Origin: Sphingobacteriaceae bacterium
GTDB taxonomy: Bacteria; Bacteroidota; Bacteroidia; B-17B0; Aurantibacillaceae
Direction: 5' to 3'
DNA length: 64,000 nt
NCBI GenBank assembly: GCA_016715905.1
Contig: JADJXI010000003.1
Coordinates: forward strand, 834,039 to 898,038
Shown here: positions 38,093 through 46,035 of the stretch, piece after piece
How positions within the stretch are numbered: the stretch's first letter is position 1
Layout of the letters: each line of letters opens with the position of its first letter
Notes under the pieces: model-generated
Told to the model about the DNA's origin: nothing
Databases searched by the model: none
Seen by the model: the letters and a program-made list of their open reading frames with translations, nothing else
Made by a program: the position numbers and the translations under genes

Positions 38093-39229
38093 TTATTTTG
38101 TTAGTTCAATTACGTTTTCGCTAATGTAATTTAATTCTTCTTCCGACATTTCGGTGTGAATGGGTAATGATAGAACATTTGCACAAAGTTTTTCCGTAAC
38201 CGGAAAATCACCTTTTTTATATCGATCGCTTTTGTAAGCGTTTTGCATATGCAATGGAATAGGGTAATAAATCATAGCCGGTATACCGCGTTCGGCCAAT
38301 TGTTCTCTTAATTTGGCACGATCCACGCCATTTAAAACCAAAGTATATTGATGAAAAACGTGCGTGGAATTTTTTGAGCGCACCGGTGTTTTTATTTTGG
38401 GATGATTTGAAAATGCTTTATCGTAAAATGCAGCGGCTTTATTTCTGGCTAAGGCATATTCGTTTAAATGTTTGAGTTTCGCTTTTAAAACTACGGCCTG
38501 TATAGTATCTAACCTGGAGTTAACTCCTAACACATCGTGCACGTATTGTACACTTTGTCCATGATGTGCTATCATTTTTATTTTTTGAGCCAATTCGCTG
38601 TTATTGGTGTAAAGAGCTCCACCATCGCCATAACATCCCAAATTTTTACTTGGAAAAAATGAAGTGCAACCTACATCACCAATCGTACCGGCTTTCACTT
38701 GTCTTCCATCACTAAACGTATAATCCGAACCAATAGCCTGAGCAACATCTTCAATCACAAACAATTTATGTTTTTTAGCCAATTGCATTATTCTTTCCAT
38801 ATCGGCACATTGTCCAAATAAATGCACAGGAACAATGGCTTTTGTTTTTGATGTGATATTCCGCTCCAAGGCTTCAATGTCAATATTGAATGTGTCGGGA
38901 TAAACATCTACTAATACAGGTGTCAATCCTAACAGGCCTATCACTTCCGCTGTGGCCACATAAGTAAAACTTGCTGTAATCACTTCATCACCGGGCTTCA
39001 GGCCAAGTGCCATCATAGCTATTTGCAGGGCATCGGTGCCGTTTGCACAGGGAATAACATGCTTTACATTTAAATACTTTTCTAAATCGTTTTGAAACTC
39101 TTTAACAGCGGGACCATTTATAAATGCTGCATTATTAATTACATCCTGTATACCGCTATCAATTTCGGATTTTATTTTCTGGTACTGACTTTTTAAGTCG
39201 ACCATTTGAATTTTTTTAGTAGGAATCAT
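38093..39229 (-). CDS. DegT/DnrJ/EryC1/StrS family aminotransferase
   Basis: The 378-residue PLP enzyme shows 'MVDLKSQYQKIKSEIDSGIQDVINNAAFINGPAVKEFE'-type start, 'CANGTDALQIAMMALGLKPGDEVITASFTYVATAEV' and 'EDVAQAIGSDY'. The Schiff-base lysine is Lys195 in 'FFPSKNLGCYGDGGA'. These enzymes make amino sugars such as UDP-2-acetamido-3-amino-glucuronate, which fits the adjacent ugd. A second in-frame ATG eight codons in is possible. It is the first gene of the nucleotide-sugar operon. Confidence 0.93.
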   Translation of the reverse strand: MIPTKKIQMVDLKSQYQKIKSEIDSGIQDVINNAAFINGPAVKEFQNDLEKYLNVKHVIPCANGTDALQIAMMALGLKPGDEVITASFTYVATAEVIGLLGLTPVLVDVYPDTFNIDIEALERNITSKTKAIVPVHLFGQCADMERIMQLAKKHKLFVIEDVAQAIGSDYTFSDGRQVKAGTIGDVGCTSFFPSKNLGCYGDGGALYTNNSELAQKIKMIAHHGQSVQYVHDVLGVNSRLDTIQAVVLKAKLKHLNEYALARNKAAAFYDKAFSNHPKIKTPVRSKNSTHVFHQYTLVLNGVDRAKLREQLAERGIPAMIYYPIPLHMQNAYKSDRYKKGDFPVTEKLCANVLSLPIHTEMSEEELNYISENVIELTK

Positions 39230-39276
39230 TTGGAGTGCTTAAGCTTGGGGTGAAGTTAAGAAGAAATTAGCGTATC

Positions 39277-39687
39277 TCAATCAAAAAAAGGCTTTAAAGC
39301 ATTGGTAAACCAATCGGGTATGGCTGTGGGTTTGCCTGTACTTTTCTGAATAAATACCAGGGTAACCGAACCCGAATTAATCAATTCGCGTTTAGCATTG
39401 TAACATTTATATTCAAAAGGTAGTTTTACTCCGGTAGGCATTTTACTGATTGTTGTCACAATACTAATTTCATCATCGTAAAAGGCCGGTTTTTTATACT
39501 GAATGGAATAATCCACAACCGGTAAAAGTATCCCTTTCTCTTCTACTTCCTTATAACTAAATCCGAGCAAACGCATGGTTTCCACACGGCCAACCTCGTA
39601 ATATTGAGCGTATACCCCATAATAGGCGTATCCCATTTGGTCTGTTTCGCCGTATCTTACTCTTATTTTTGTTTCGGAGCTTATCAT
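39277..39687 (-). CDS. YbgC/4HBT-type acyl-CoA thioesterase
   Basis: The 136-residue hotdog-fold protein has the 4HBT active-site signature 'VRYGETDQMGYAYYGVYAQYYEVGRVE' with the catalytic Asp at about residue 16. 'YSIQYKKPAFYDDEISIVT' follows later. It hydrolyses acyl-CoA thioesters; the substrate is unknown. It is transcribed divergently from the 5'-nucleotidase genes. Confidence 0.9.
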   Translation of the reverse strand: MISSETKIRVRYGETDQMGYAYYGVYAQYYEVGRVETMRLLGFSYKEVEEKGILLPVVDYSIQYKKPAFYDDEISIVTTISKMPTGVKLPFEYKCYNAKRELINSGSVTLVFIQKSTGKPTAIPDWFTNALKPFFD

Positions 39688-39728
39688 CTTACAGAATTAA
39701 TTATTTTTACAAAAATAAATTTATTTTT

Positions 39729-40454
39729 ATGAAGCGTGTTGTTATATACTGGTTATTTCTTTCAGTATTTATACAATCTTGTCATAAGCACTTGGTTAAA
39801 ACCAAGACTGACTTTAATTATGTTGACTTGCAGCAAACGGAAGCTTCAATTGTTTTAACGGATTCCATAAAACGATACAAAACGATTGTGGATCATGAAA
39901 CCTCAAAAGTAATTGCGATAGCTGATAATCCCTTAACTAAAACCGGAAATGAAAACACCTTAGGTAATTTTGTGTGCGATGCCATGGAGCAGGTTTGTTT
40001 GCAGCAATATAAAATTAAACCGGATATTACCCTGGTAAATCGGGGTGGACTAAGAGTTGAATTACCAAAAGGAGAAATCAAAAAATTGCACTTATTCGAA
40101 CTGATGCCTTTCGAAAATCAACTGGTGGTTTTTAGTATTACGGGCAAACAATTAATGGAGGTGATTGCATTAATAAAAGAATACAAACATTCTTTTAAAG
40201 GCATGCGTTTAGATTTTACTACTAACGAGGAGGTTATACTTATAAATGAGTTAAAGTTGGATACAACCGCTATTTATAAATTGCTGACTAGTGATTACAT
40301 AGCCGAAGGGGGAGATAATTTTAAAATGTTTGGCAAACCAAGCTATTTAAATTCCGATAAAATTAAATTGAGGGAAGCTTTAATACAGTATTGTATATTT
40401 TTGAATGAGCAAAATAAACATATAATTCCTTATACCGATGGAAGGTACAAATAG
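39729..40454 (+). CDS. 5'-nucleotidase C-terminal domain lipoprotein
   Basis: The ATG at 39729 gives 241 residues beginning with a lipoprotein signal whose cysteine is residue 18 ('LSVFIQSC'). The rest is only the C-terminal (substrate-binding) domain of 5'-nucleotidases: 'GNFVCDAMEQV', 'DITLVNRGGLRVELPKGEI', 'LMPFENQLVVFSITGKQLMEVI' and 'SDYIAEGGDNF'. The catalytic metal-binding domain is the next gene, which overlaps it by 17 bases. The pair would form a two-subunit nucleotidase or phosphatase in the envelope. Confidence 0.9.
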   Translation: MKRVVIYWLFLSVFIQSCHKHLVKTKTDFNYVDLQQTEASIVLTDSIKRYKTIVDHETSKVIAIADNPLTKTGNENTLGNFVCDAMEQVCLQQYKIKPDITLVNRGGLRVELPKGEIKKLHLFELMPFENQLVVFSITGKQLMEVIALIKEYKHSFKGMRLDFTTNEEVILINELKLDTTAIYKLLTSDYIAEGGDNFKMFGKPSYLNSDKIKLREALIQYCIFLNEQNKHIIPYTDGRYK

Positions 40455-41373
40455 AAGAGATTTTTTAAAATACATAATGGGTTCGGCAGTTGGTCTTTAT
40501 GGCTTAGATGCATTAGCAGTGAATAAATCGCTATTGAAAAAGGATTTCAAGAAGTTAACCGTTTTGTATACCAATGATCAGCATAGCAGAATTGAGTCAT
40601 TTCCCGGGAATGACCCTAAATATCCGGACATGGGTGGATTTGCCAAGCGAGCGGCAATAATCGAAAAAATAAGAGAAGAAGAAAAAAATGTACTGTTATT
40701 GGATGCCGGAGATATTTTTCAAGGTACTCCCTATTTTAATTATTTTGAAGGCGAGTTAGAGTACAAGTTAATGAGTATGATGCAATATGACGCAACCACA
40801 TTTGGTAATCATGATTTTGATTTGGGTTGCGAAAATTTGGTGAAACAAATGCCCCATGCAAATTTTGATTTTATGAATTGCAATTATAATTTTAATGACT
40901 CGATACTGCATAAACACCCTCAAATTAAAGCGTTTAAAATATTTAGAAAAGGTGGAATTAAGATTGGTGTTTTAGGAGTTGGGATTGATTTAAAAAATTT
41001 GGTGAGTGATAAATTAGTTGGTGGAGTTCAGTATCAAGACCCTGTGTCGCAGAGTGATCGAATAGCTGCATATTTAAAAAAAGAAGAAAGGTGTGATTTA
41101 GTCATTTGCTTATCTCATTTGGGATATAGTTATAACAACAGTAAAATTTCAGATAAAATTTTAGCTTCTCAAAGTGAAAATATCGATTTAATCATTGGGG
41201 GACATACCCATACTTTTTTGAAAGAGCCCGATTTGATTAAAAATAAAATGGGAATCGATATTCCGGTTACACAAGTTGGTTGGGCAGGAATTTGGTTGGG
41301 AAAAATAAATTATTATTTTTCGCCCTGCGGAAAATGGACCTATAAAAGTTGCGAAAATCATCCTGTTTTATAG
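40438..41373 (+). CDS. Tat-exported metallophosphatase (5'-nucleotidase N-terminal domain)
   Basis: The 311-residue product starts with a twin-arginine signal (Arg6-Arg7, 'NRRDFLKYIMGSAVGL'). The calcineurin-like metal motifs are present: 'VLYTNDQHSR', 'LLLDAGDIFQGTPYF', 'TTFGNHDFD' and 'IIGGHTHTFL'. It is the dinuclear-metal catalytic domain of 5'-nucleotidases. Its partner domain is the preceding lipoprotein. Gene order is reversed compared with the domain order of fused enzymes. One half uses the Tat route and the other the lipoprotein route. Confidence 0.92.
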   Translation: MEGTNRRDFLKYIMGSAVGLYGLDALAVNKSLLKKDFKKLTVLYTNDQHSRIESFPGNDPKYPDMGGFAKRAAIIEKIREEEKNVLLLDAGDIFQGTPYFNYFEGELEYKLMSMMQYDATTFGNHDFDLGCENLVKQMPHANFDFMNCNYNFNDSILHKHPQIKAFKIFRKGGIKIGVLGVGIDLKNLVSDKLVGGVQYQDPVSQSDRIAAYLKKEERCDLVICLSHLGYSYNNSKISDKILASQSENIDLIIGGHTHTFLKEPDLIKNKMGIDIPVTQVGWAGIWLGKINYYFSPCGKWTYKSCENHPVL

Positions 41374-41444
41374 GGGAATAATAATTTTTCAAACTTCCAA
41401 ATTAAATTTGAAAAAATAAAAAAATTTTTTTTTGAGATTTTTTA

Positions 41445-41474
41445 TTGCAAACACAAATAATCGCATTATATTTA
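41445..41474 (+). promoter_or_regulatory. Probable dnaA promoter (TTG ... TATATTTA)
   Basis: TTG at 41445-41447 and TATATTTA at 41467-41474 are 19 bases apart, the favoured spacing; the -7 element differs from TAnnTTTG at its last base. I saw no cluster of DnaA boxes in the 160-base gap before dnaA, so an origin here is not supported. Confidence 0.5.
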
Positions 41475-41535
41475 CAAACAAGTTACTGTTGAAAGCGAAT
41501 ACACACAAATTATATAGATTAACTTATTTAGAATT

Positions 41536-42972
41536 ATGATGAAGGAAAAGACTGCAGAGCAAGTATGGAATGGATGTCTGGAAATAATAAAAGACAATGT
41601 GAGCCAGCAAAATTTTAAAACCTGGTTTGAACCAATTAAACCAATTAAATTAAACAACAGTGTTTTAACCATACAAGTACCATCACAGTTTTTTTATGAA
41701 TGGATTGAAGAACACTATATCACTTTAATTAAAAAAGTGATTCGTAAGGAATTAGGTGCTGAAGGTAGATTAGAATACAATATTATAATGGACAATGCTT
41801 CCGGTAAAACGGAAACCCCAATAACCTTCAAGTTACCGAATATTAGTACCAATTTAAAAAACCCTTCGGTTTCTATGCCGATTGAGGTGGGTAGTTCAAT
41901 AAAAAATCCTTTTGTTATTCCGGGACTTAAAAAAGTACAAGTAGAATCGCAATTAAATCCGAATTACAGTTTTGATAATTTTGTTGAAGGAGATTGTAAT
42001 CGTTTAGCGCGCAGTGCAGGATTTGCCGTTGCACAAAAGCCGGGAGGAAATGCGTTTAATCCATTATTATTATATGGAGGAGTGGGATTAGGCAAAACTC
42101 ACCTTGCTCAAGCTATTGGTATTGAGGTGAAAAAGAATTATCCCAACAAAACTGTATTATACGTTCAGTCAGAGAAATTTATTACTCAATTTATAGAGTC
42201 GATTAAAAATAACAATCAAAACGATTTCGTACATTTTTATCAAATGATCGATGTTTTGATAATTGATGATGTGCAGTATTTTGCAGGTAAAGAAAAAACA
42301 CAAGATGTATTTTTTCATATTTTCAATCATTTACATCAATTAGGAAAACAAATTATTTTAACTGCTGATAGAGCGCCAGTTGATATTCAAGGAATTGAGC
42401 AAAGGTTACTTTCCAGATTCAAATGGGGTTTAAGTGCAGATTTACAAGCGCCGGGCTTAGAAACCAGAATTGCTATTTTAGAAAAGAAGGTTTACAACGA
42501 AGGAATTCAACTTCCTAAAGAAGTGGTTGAGTATTTAGCTTATAGCATTACTTCAAATGTACGTGAATTAGAAGGAGCCTTAATTTCCTTATTAGCTCAG
42601 TCGAGTTTGAACAAAAAAATCATTACGCTTGAATTGGCAAAAGCCATGATTGATAAATTTGTAAAGAGCACTGCTCGCGAAGTTTCAATCGACTATATCC
42701 AAAAAGTGGTTTGCGATTATTTTGATTTAGCTATTGATACCATGAAGTCTAAAACCCGCAAAAGGGAAGTGGTTCAGGCTCGCCAAATCGCTATGTATTT
42801 TGCTAAAAACATGACAAAATCTTCATTGGCAACAATAGGAATGCATTGTGGTGGTAAAGATCACGCAACTGTATTACATGCTTGTCGAACAGTAAATAAC
42901 TTAATGGATACCGATAAGCGTTTTAAAGCATATATCGAGGAACTCGAGAAGAAAATCAGTATTAGCAACTAA
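41536..42972 (+). CDS. dnaA: Chromosomal replication initiator DnaA
   Basis: The 478-residue product has domain I ('AEQVWNGCLEIIKDNVSQQNFKTWFEPI') and a variable linker (about 90-140). The AAA+ domain has Walker A GGVGLGKT at residues 181-188, Walker B 'VLIIDDVQYF' and sensor regions. The C-terminal helix-turn-helix has the signature 'MHCGGKDHATVLHACRTV'. It binds DnaA boxes and opens the origin. The gene stands alone between a promoter-like element and a strong terminator; dnaN is not adjacent. Confidence 0.98.
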   Translation: MMKEKTAEQVWNGCLEIIKDNVSQQNFKTWFEPIKPIKLNNSVLTIQVPSQFFYEWIEEHYITLIKKVIRKELGAEGRLEYNIIMDNASGKTETPITFKLPNISTNLKNPSVSMPIEVGSSIKNPFVIPGLKKVQVESQLNPNYSFDNFVEGDCNRLARSAGFAVAQKPGGNAFNPLLLYGGVGLGKTHLAQAIGIEVKKNYPNKTVLYVQSEKFITQFIESIKNNNQNDFVHFYQMIDVLIIDDVQYFAGKEKTQDVFFHIFNHLHQLGKQIILTADRAPVDIQGIEQRLLSRFKWGLSADLQAPGLETRIAILEKKVYNEGIQLPKEVVEYLAYSITSNVRELEGALISLLAQSSLNKKIITLELAKAMIDKFVKSTAREVSIDYIQKVVCDYFDLAIDTMKSKTRKREVVQARQIAMYFAKNMTKSSLATIGMHCGGKDHATVLHACRTVNNLMDTDKRFKAYIEELEKKISISN

Positions 42973-42976
42973 ATTT

Positions 42977-43004
42977 AAAACCCTAAGGAATTAGGGTTTT
43001 TTTG
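42977..43004 (+). terminator. Terminator after dnaA
   Basis: AAAACCCTAA (42977-42986) pairs with TTAGGGTTTT (42991-43000) around a GGAA tetraloop, followed by further T residues. Confidence 0.92.
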
Positions 43005-43096
43005 TTCAAACTTTATCTTGCGAAAAACAAAATTCTCTTTTAGCTTTAATCAATCAAATAAAATGATTCCATAAAAAATAAAATCAGGTTTATATT

Positions 43097-44011
43097 ATGA
43101 ATAAAATTACAGTAATAGGTAGCGGAACAATGGGAAATGGAATTGCGCATACGTTTGCGCAGTTCGGCTACGAGGTTTGTTTGGTTGATATTAGCGACGC
43201 TGCTTTGCAAAAAGCTTTAGCAACAATAACTAAAAATCTCGACAGACAGGTTTCTAAAGCTGTTATAAATGAGGAACAAAAAAACAGTACGCTTAAAAAT
43301 ATTAAAACTTTTACGGATATAACGAAATGTGCTACAGATTCAGATTTAGTGGTTGAAGCAGCCAGTGAAAATGTGGAGGTGAAACTTAAGATTTTCAAAC
43401 AACTCGATGAAATTTGTCAGCCTTCTACTATTTTAGCGAGTAACACTTCATCAATTTCTATTACTAAAATTGCATCTGTAACCAAGCGAGCTGATAAAGT
43501 AATTGGTATGCACTTCATGAACCCGGTACCGGTTATGAAATTGGTTGAAGTGATCCGAGGGTACAATACTTCAAATGAAGTTTGCGATTCCATTATGGAG
43601 CTCTCAAAGAAATTAGGTAAAATTCCGGTAGAAGTGAATGATTATCCGGGATTCGTGGCCAATAAAATTTTAATGCCTATGATCAACGAGGCTATCATTA
43701 CTTTATACGAAGGAGAGGCAGGAGTAACAGAAATTGATACCGTAATGAAATTAGGAATGGCTCATCCAATGGGTCCGTTACAATTGGCTGACTTTATCGG
43801 TTTGGATGTTTGTTTAAATATTTTACGTGTGTTACAAGACGGATTCGGTAATCCAAAATACTCGCCATGCCCACTTTTAGTGAATATGGTTACAGCCGGA
43901 GATTTAGGTGTGAAATCAGGCAAAGGATTTTACGATTACAGTGGAGGCGGAAAAGAATTAGTGGTTGCCGAAGGATTTAAAAAAAAAATTGAATCAACCT
44001 CATTAGCCTAG
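43097..44011 (+). CDS. 3-hydroxybutyryl-CoA dehydrogenase
   Basis: The 304-residue product begins 'NKITVIGSGTMGNGIAHTFAQFGYEVCLVDI', the NAD-binding fold. It contains 'LASNTSSISITKIA', the catalytic-His segment 'GMHFMNPVPVMKLVEVI' and the C-terminal 'KLGMAHPMGPLQLADFIGLDV'. It interconverts 3-hydroxyacyl-CoA and acetoacyl-CoA in fatty-acid or butyrate metabolism. No other beta-oxidation genes adjoin. The next gene starts 9 bases later and may be co-transcribed. Confidence 0.95.
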   Translation: MNKITVIGSGTMGNGIAHTFAQFGYEVCLVDISDAALQKALATITKNLDRQVSKAVINEEQKNSTLKNIKTFTDITKCATDSDLVVEAASENVEVKLKIFKQLDEICQPSTILASNTSSISITKIASVTKRADKVIGMHFMNPVPVMKLVEVIRGYNTSNEVCDSIMELSKKLGKIPVEVNDYPGFVANKILMPMINEAIITLYEGEAGVTEIDTVMKLGMAHPMGPLQLADFIGLDVCLNILRVLQDGFGNPKYSPCPLLVNMVTAGDLGVKSGKGFYDYSGGGKELVVAEGFKKKIESTSLA

Positions 44012-44020
44012 TTTTTACTA

Positions 44021-44446
44021 TTGATACCTTATAAAAATATACTTCCCATTGAATTTCCCAATATTCCAAGCGCAGGGGTGTATTATTTTAATACGCAAAG
44101 CGGATTGAGGTACGAAGTAAGGTTTGGTCGATTACAGGATAATATTTTACATGCCAACATCGTGTTTGGTGTTGTGAATGATGAATTTGAAGGTGAAGAA
44201 TATGTAACCACCAACAGAGGAGAAGTGTATCAGGTGATGAATACCATAGTGGAAATTATTAAAAACTACATGAAGGAGCATCCCAAAGTTAACGTGTATG
44301 AATTTAACGCAGTGGGAAGAGACAACGAAGATGAAAGCGTTGAAAATGCGCGTATGGTGCTTTACAAAAGATTTCTACCTAAGATTTTTGAAAGCGGCTG
44401 GAAATTTAAAATAGATGGTAATTTTGCCCTGGTTACCAAGCAATAG
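44021..44446 (+). CDS. Hypothetical protein
   Basis: I do not recognise this 141-residue protein. The start is a TTG at 44021 with no in-frame ATG nearby. It lacks a signal peptide. Segments such as 'SGLRYEVRFGRLQDNILHANIVFGVVNDEFEGEEYVTTNRGEVYQVMNTIVEIIKNYMKEHP' suggest an antiparallel sheet followed by a helix. 'VNVYEFNAVGRDNEDESVENARMVLYKRFLPKIFESGWKF' resembles a small acetyltransferase-like end, but this is weak. It follows the dehydrogenase gene by 9 bases. Confidence 0.55.
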   Translation: MIPYKNILPIEFPNIPSAGVYYFNTQSGLRYEVRFGRLQDNILHANIVFGVVNDEFEGEEYVTTNRGEVYQVMNTIVEIIKNYMKEHPKVNVYEFNAVGRDNEDESVENARMVLYKRFLPKIFESGWKFKIDGNFALVTKQ

Positions 44447-44536
44447 AATCTCAAATTATTGCATTCTTTCACGTTTTTTACATTTAGTTAATTTTTAATA
44501 TTTTGAATTATTAGCATTAAGTGATAAATTAGTGTA

Positions 44537-44989
44537 ATGTTACCCGTTAAAAATTACTCCATAGAAGCGATTAATCATTTTACAACGCATTGTTTGAAAG
44601 ATGTAAGTGGTTTTAATTGGCTGATGAATAATAATCATCGGGAACTTTTGGCAGTTTTGGATGCTATACGAGATGATAAAAAGGCTTTTCAGTATTTAAT
44701 GGATGGCAAATATTTTGTTTTAGCTGCATTCGTTAATTCTATTTGGGAAGATCAGAAGGCTTTTAAATTTTTATTGGATATGAAGGCATTTGATTGGGCG
44801 GCAGCAGCCAATATCATTAATGGGGATGAGAAGGCTGAATTAGCCTTAAAAAGGGCAGGGAAGGATCATTTCATTCGATTAGCACATGCAATTCAAAGCC
44901 GTATACATGAGGATGGAGACCGAGCTACTAGTCCGGTTGGAGTGATTCGAAACATATTTGATTTTAAAAAGGCATTTAAGAAAGAATGA
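44537..44989 (+). CDS. Hypothetical protein with 25-residue helical repeats
   Basis: The 150-residue product is unfamiliar but clearly repetitive. Residues 26-50, 51-75 and 76-100 are three tandem units of exactly 25 residues. They share the pattern F-x-aromatic-L-(M/L) at the start, a hydrophobic middle with A/V and (A/S/I)-I, and D/E-x-K-A at the end. A fourth, degenerate unit (101-125) keeps the Leu and Ala-Ile positions. Each unit would form a helix pair, giving a small alpha solenoid. It lacks a signal peptide. It overlaps the next gene by ATGA, so the two are translationally coupled. Confidence 0.65.
   Translation: MLPVKNYSIEAINHFTTHCLKDVSGFNWLMNNNHRELLAVLDAIRDDKKAFQYLMDGKYFVLAAFVNSIWEDQKAFKFLLDMKAFDWAAAANIINGDEKAELALKRAGKDHFIRLAHAIQSRIHEDGDRATSPVGVIRNIFDFKKAFKKE
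44612..44836 (+). repeat. Three tandem 75-bp coding repeats (25 residues each)
   Basis: Units at 44612-44686, 44687-44761 and 44762-44836 encode 25-residue repeats beginning FNWLM, FQYLM and FKFLL and ending DDKKA, EDQKA and GDEKA. The repeat is seen in the protein rather than as near-identical DNA, so it is old. Confidence 0.7.
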
Positions 44990-45213
44990 GAATCATAGAT
45001 GCTATTCCGCACCCTTCCATGACCATTAGTATTTTCTCAATGAATAATAAATACATTGTGAAATTTGAAGCCGGACCCATGGAGCAAGTATTTAAGTTTA
45101 ATTCAGACGATATCGGAGGAGTGGAGCAGTTGAAGAATAAAATTAATGACGAATTTATGGATCAAACGATGTTGCGTTTTAAAGAAATGTTTTTGTTGTA
45201 CAAAGAGTTGTAA
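44986..45213 (+). CDS. Small hypothetical protein coupled to the repeat protein
   Basis: The 75-residue product starts in an ATGA overlap with the upstream stop. It has no signal peptide or membrane helix. It shows two probable strands ('MTISIFSMNNKYIVKFEAGPMEQVFKF') and two helices ('VEQLKNKINDEFMDQTMLRFKEMFLLYKEL'). I do not recognise it. The tight coupling suggests that it works with the 25-residue-repeat protein. Confidence 0.55.
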   Translation: MRIIDAIPHPSMTISIFSMNNKYIVKFEAGPMEQVFKFNSDDIGGVEQLKNKINDEFMDQTMLRFKEMFLLYKEL

Positions 45214-45225
45214 TTAAGGCGAAGG

Positions 45226-46035
45226 CTATTTAAAAAAAATCTCTTTTCCTAAAACAAAAATACCAATAATTAAAGTAAACCACCCAAAGGCCGGCTTTAG
45301 TTTTTTTGCTGAAATATATCCCGCCAATAAGCTTCCAATTATTATTCCTGAAATAGAAATAGCAGATAACACCAATAAGGTTTTCCAATCAATTTCCTGA
45401 TTACCCAAATTTCCGGTAAATCCAATTAATGAATTCAAGGCTATAATAGTAAGCGAAGTGCCTATGGCTTTTTTAAAATTTAATTTTAGAAAAGTCATTA
45501 ATACCGGAACAATAATAAATCCGCCTCCGGCTCCCACAAACCCGGTTAATAAACCAACCATTAATCCTAAAAAAACAATAAACGGTATTCCGAAGGGGCT
45601 TTTGAAAAATTCACGCCAATTGGCATCACTTTGTAAATTTGGTTTACGTTTTTTAATCATGGAATACGAAGAGCCTAACATGAGTACGGCGAAAACAACG
45701 AGGATGATGGAGTTTTTAGACAATACTAAACCTAAAAAATTTATCTCTTCCGGTACAGCGGGCAAAATATATTTTCTGGTGCAAAATACACCTACAACAG
45801 AGGCAATGGCAAATTGTACTATAGCTTCCACACTTATGTTTCCGTTTTTTAAATAAGTAAATGAGCCTATTAAAGAAGTAATGCCAACAATAAAAAGAGA
45901 GTAGGAGGTAGCGGAAGTAGAATCAAGACCTTCGAGATAAACTAAAATGGGTACTCCAAGAATTGAGCCGCCACCGCCAATCAAGCCCATTACTAAGCCA
46001 ATTATTACAAAACCTATATATGTTGTCCAGTTCAA
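45226..46035 (-). CDS. TauE/SafE family sulfite/anion exporter
   Basis: The 269-residue membrane protein has about eight helices. Two related halves carry the TauE/SafE glycine-rich motifs 'GLVMGLIGGGGSILGVPILVYLEGLDSTSATSYSLF' and 'GLLTGFVGAGGGFIIVPVLMTFLKLNFKKAIGTSL'. The family exports sulfite, sulfonates or other organosulfur anions. The start is a TTG at 46035 that overlaps the aspS stop. Confidence 0.9.
   Translation of the reverse strand: MNWTTYIGFVIIGLVMGLIGGGGSILGVPILVYLEGLDSTSATSYSLFIVGITSLIGSFTYLKNGNISVEAIVQFAIASVVGVFCTRKYILPAVPEEINFLGLVLSKNSIILVVFAVLMLGSSYSMIKKRKPNLQSDANWREFFKSPFGIPFIVFLGLMVGLLTGFVGAGGGFIIVPVLMTFLKLNFKKAIGTSLTIIALNSLIGFTGNLGNQEIDWKTLLVLSAISISGIIIGSLLAGYISAKKLKPAFGWFTLIIGIFVLGKEIFFK

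Noticed and set aside
34647..41373. Complete capsule or LPS cluster
   Set aside because: Only three nucleotide-sugar genes are present at 35792-39229. No glycosyltransferases, flippase or polymerase flank them.
41374..41535. Replication origin upstream of dnaA
   Set aside because: The gap is AT-rich but holds no DnaA-box cluster, and dnaN, often next to an origin, is not adjacent.
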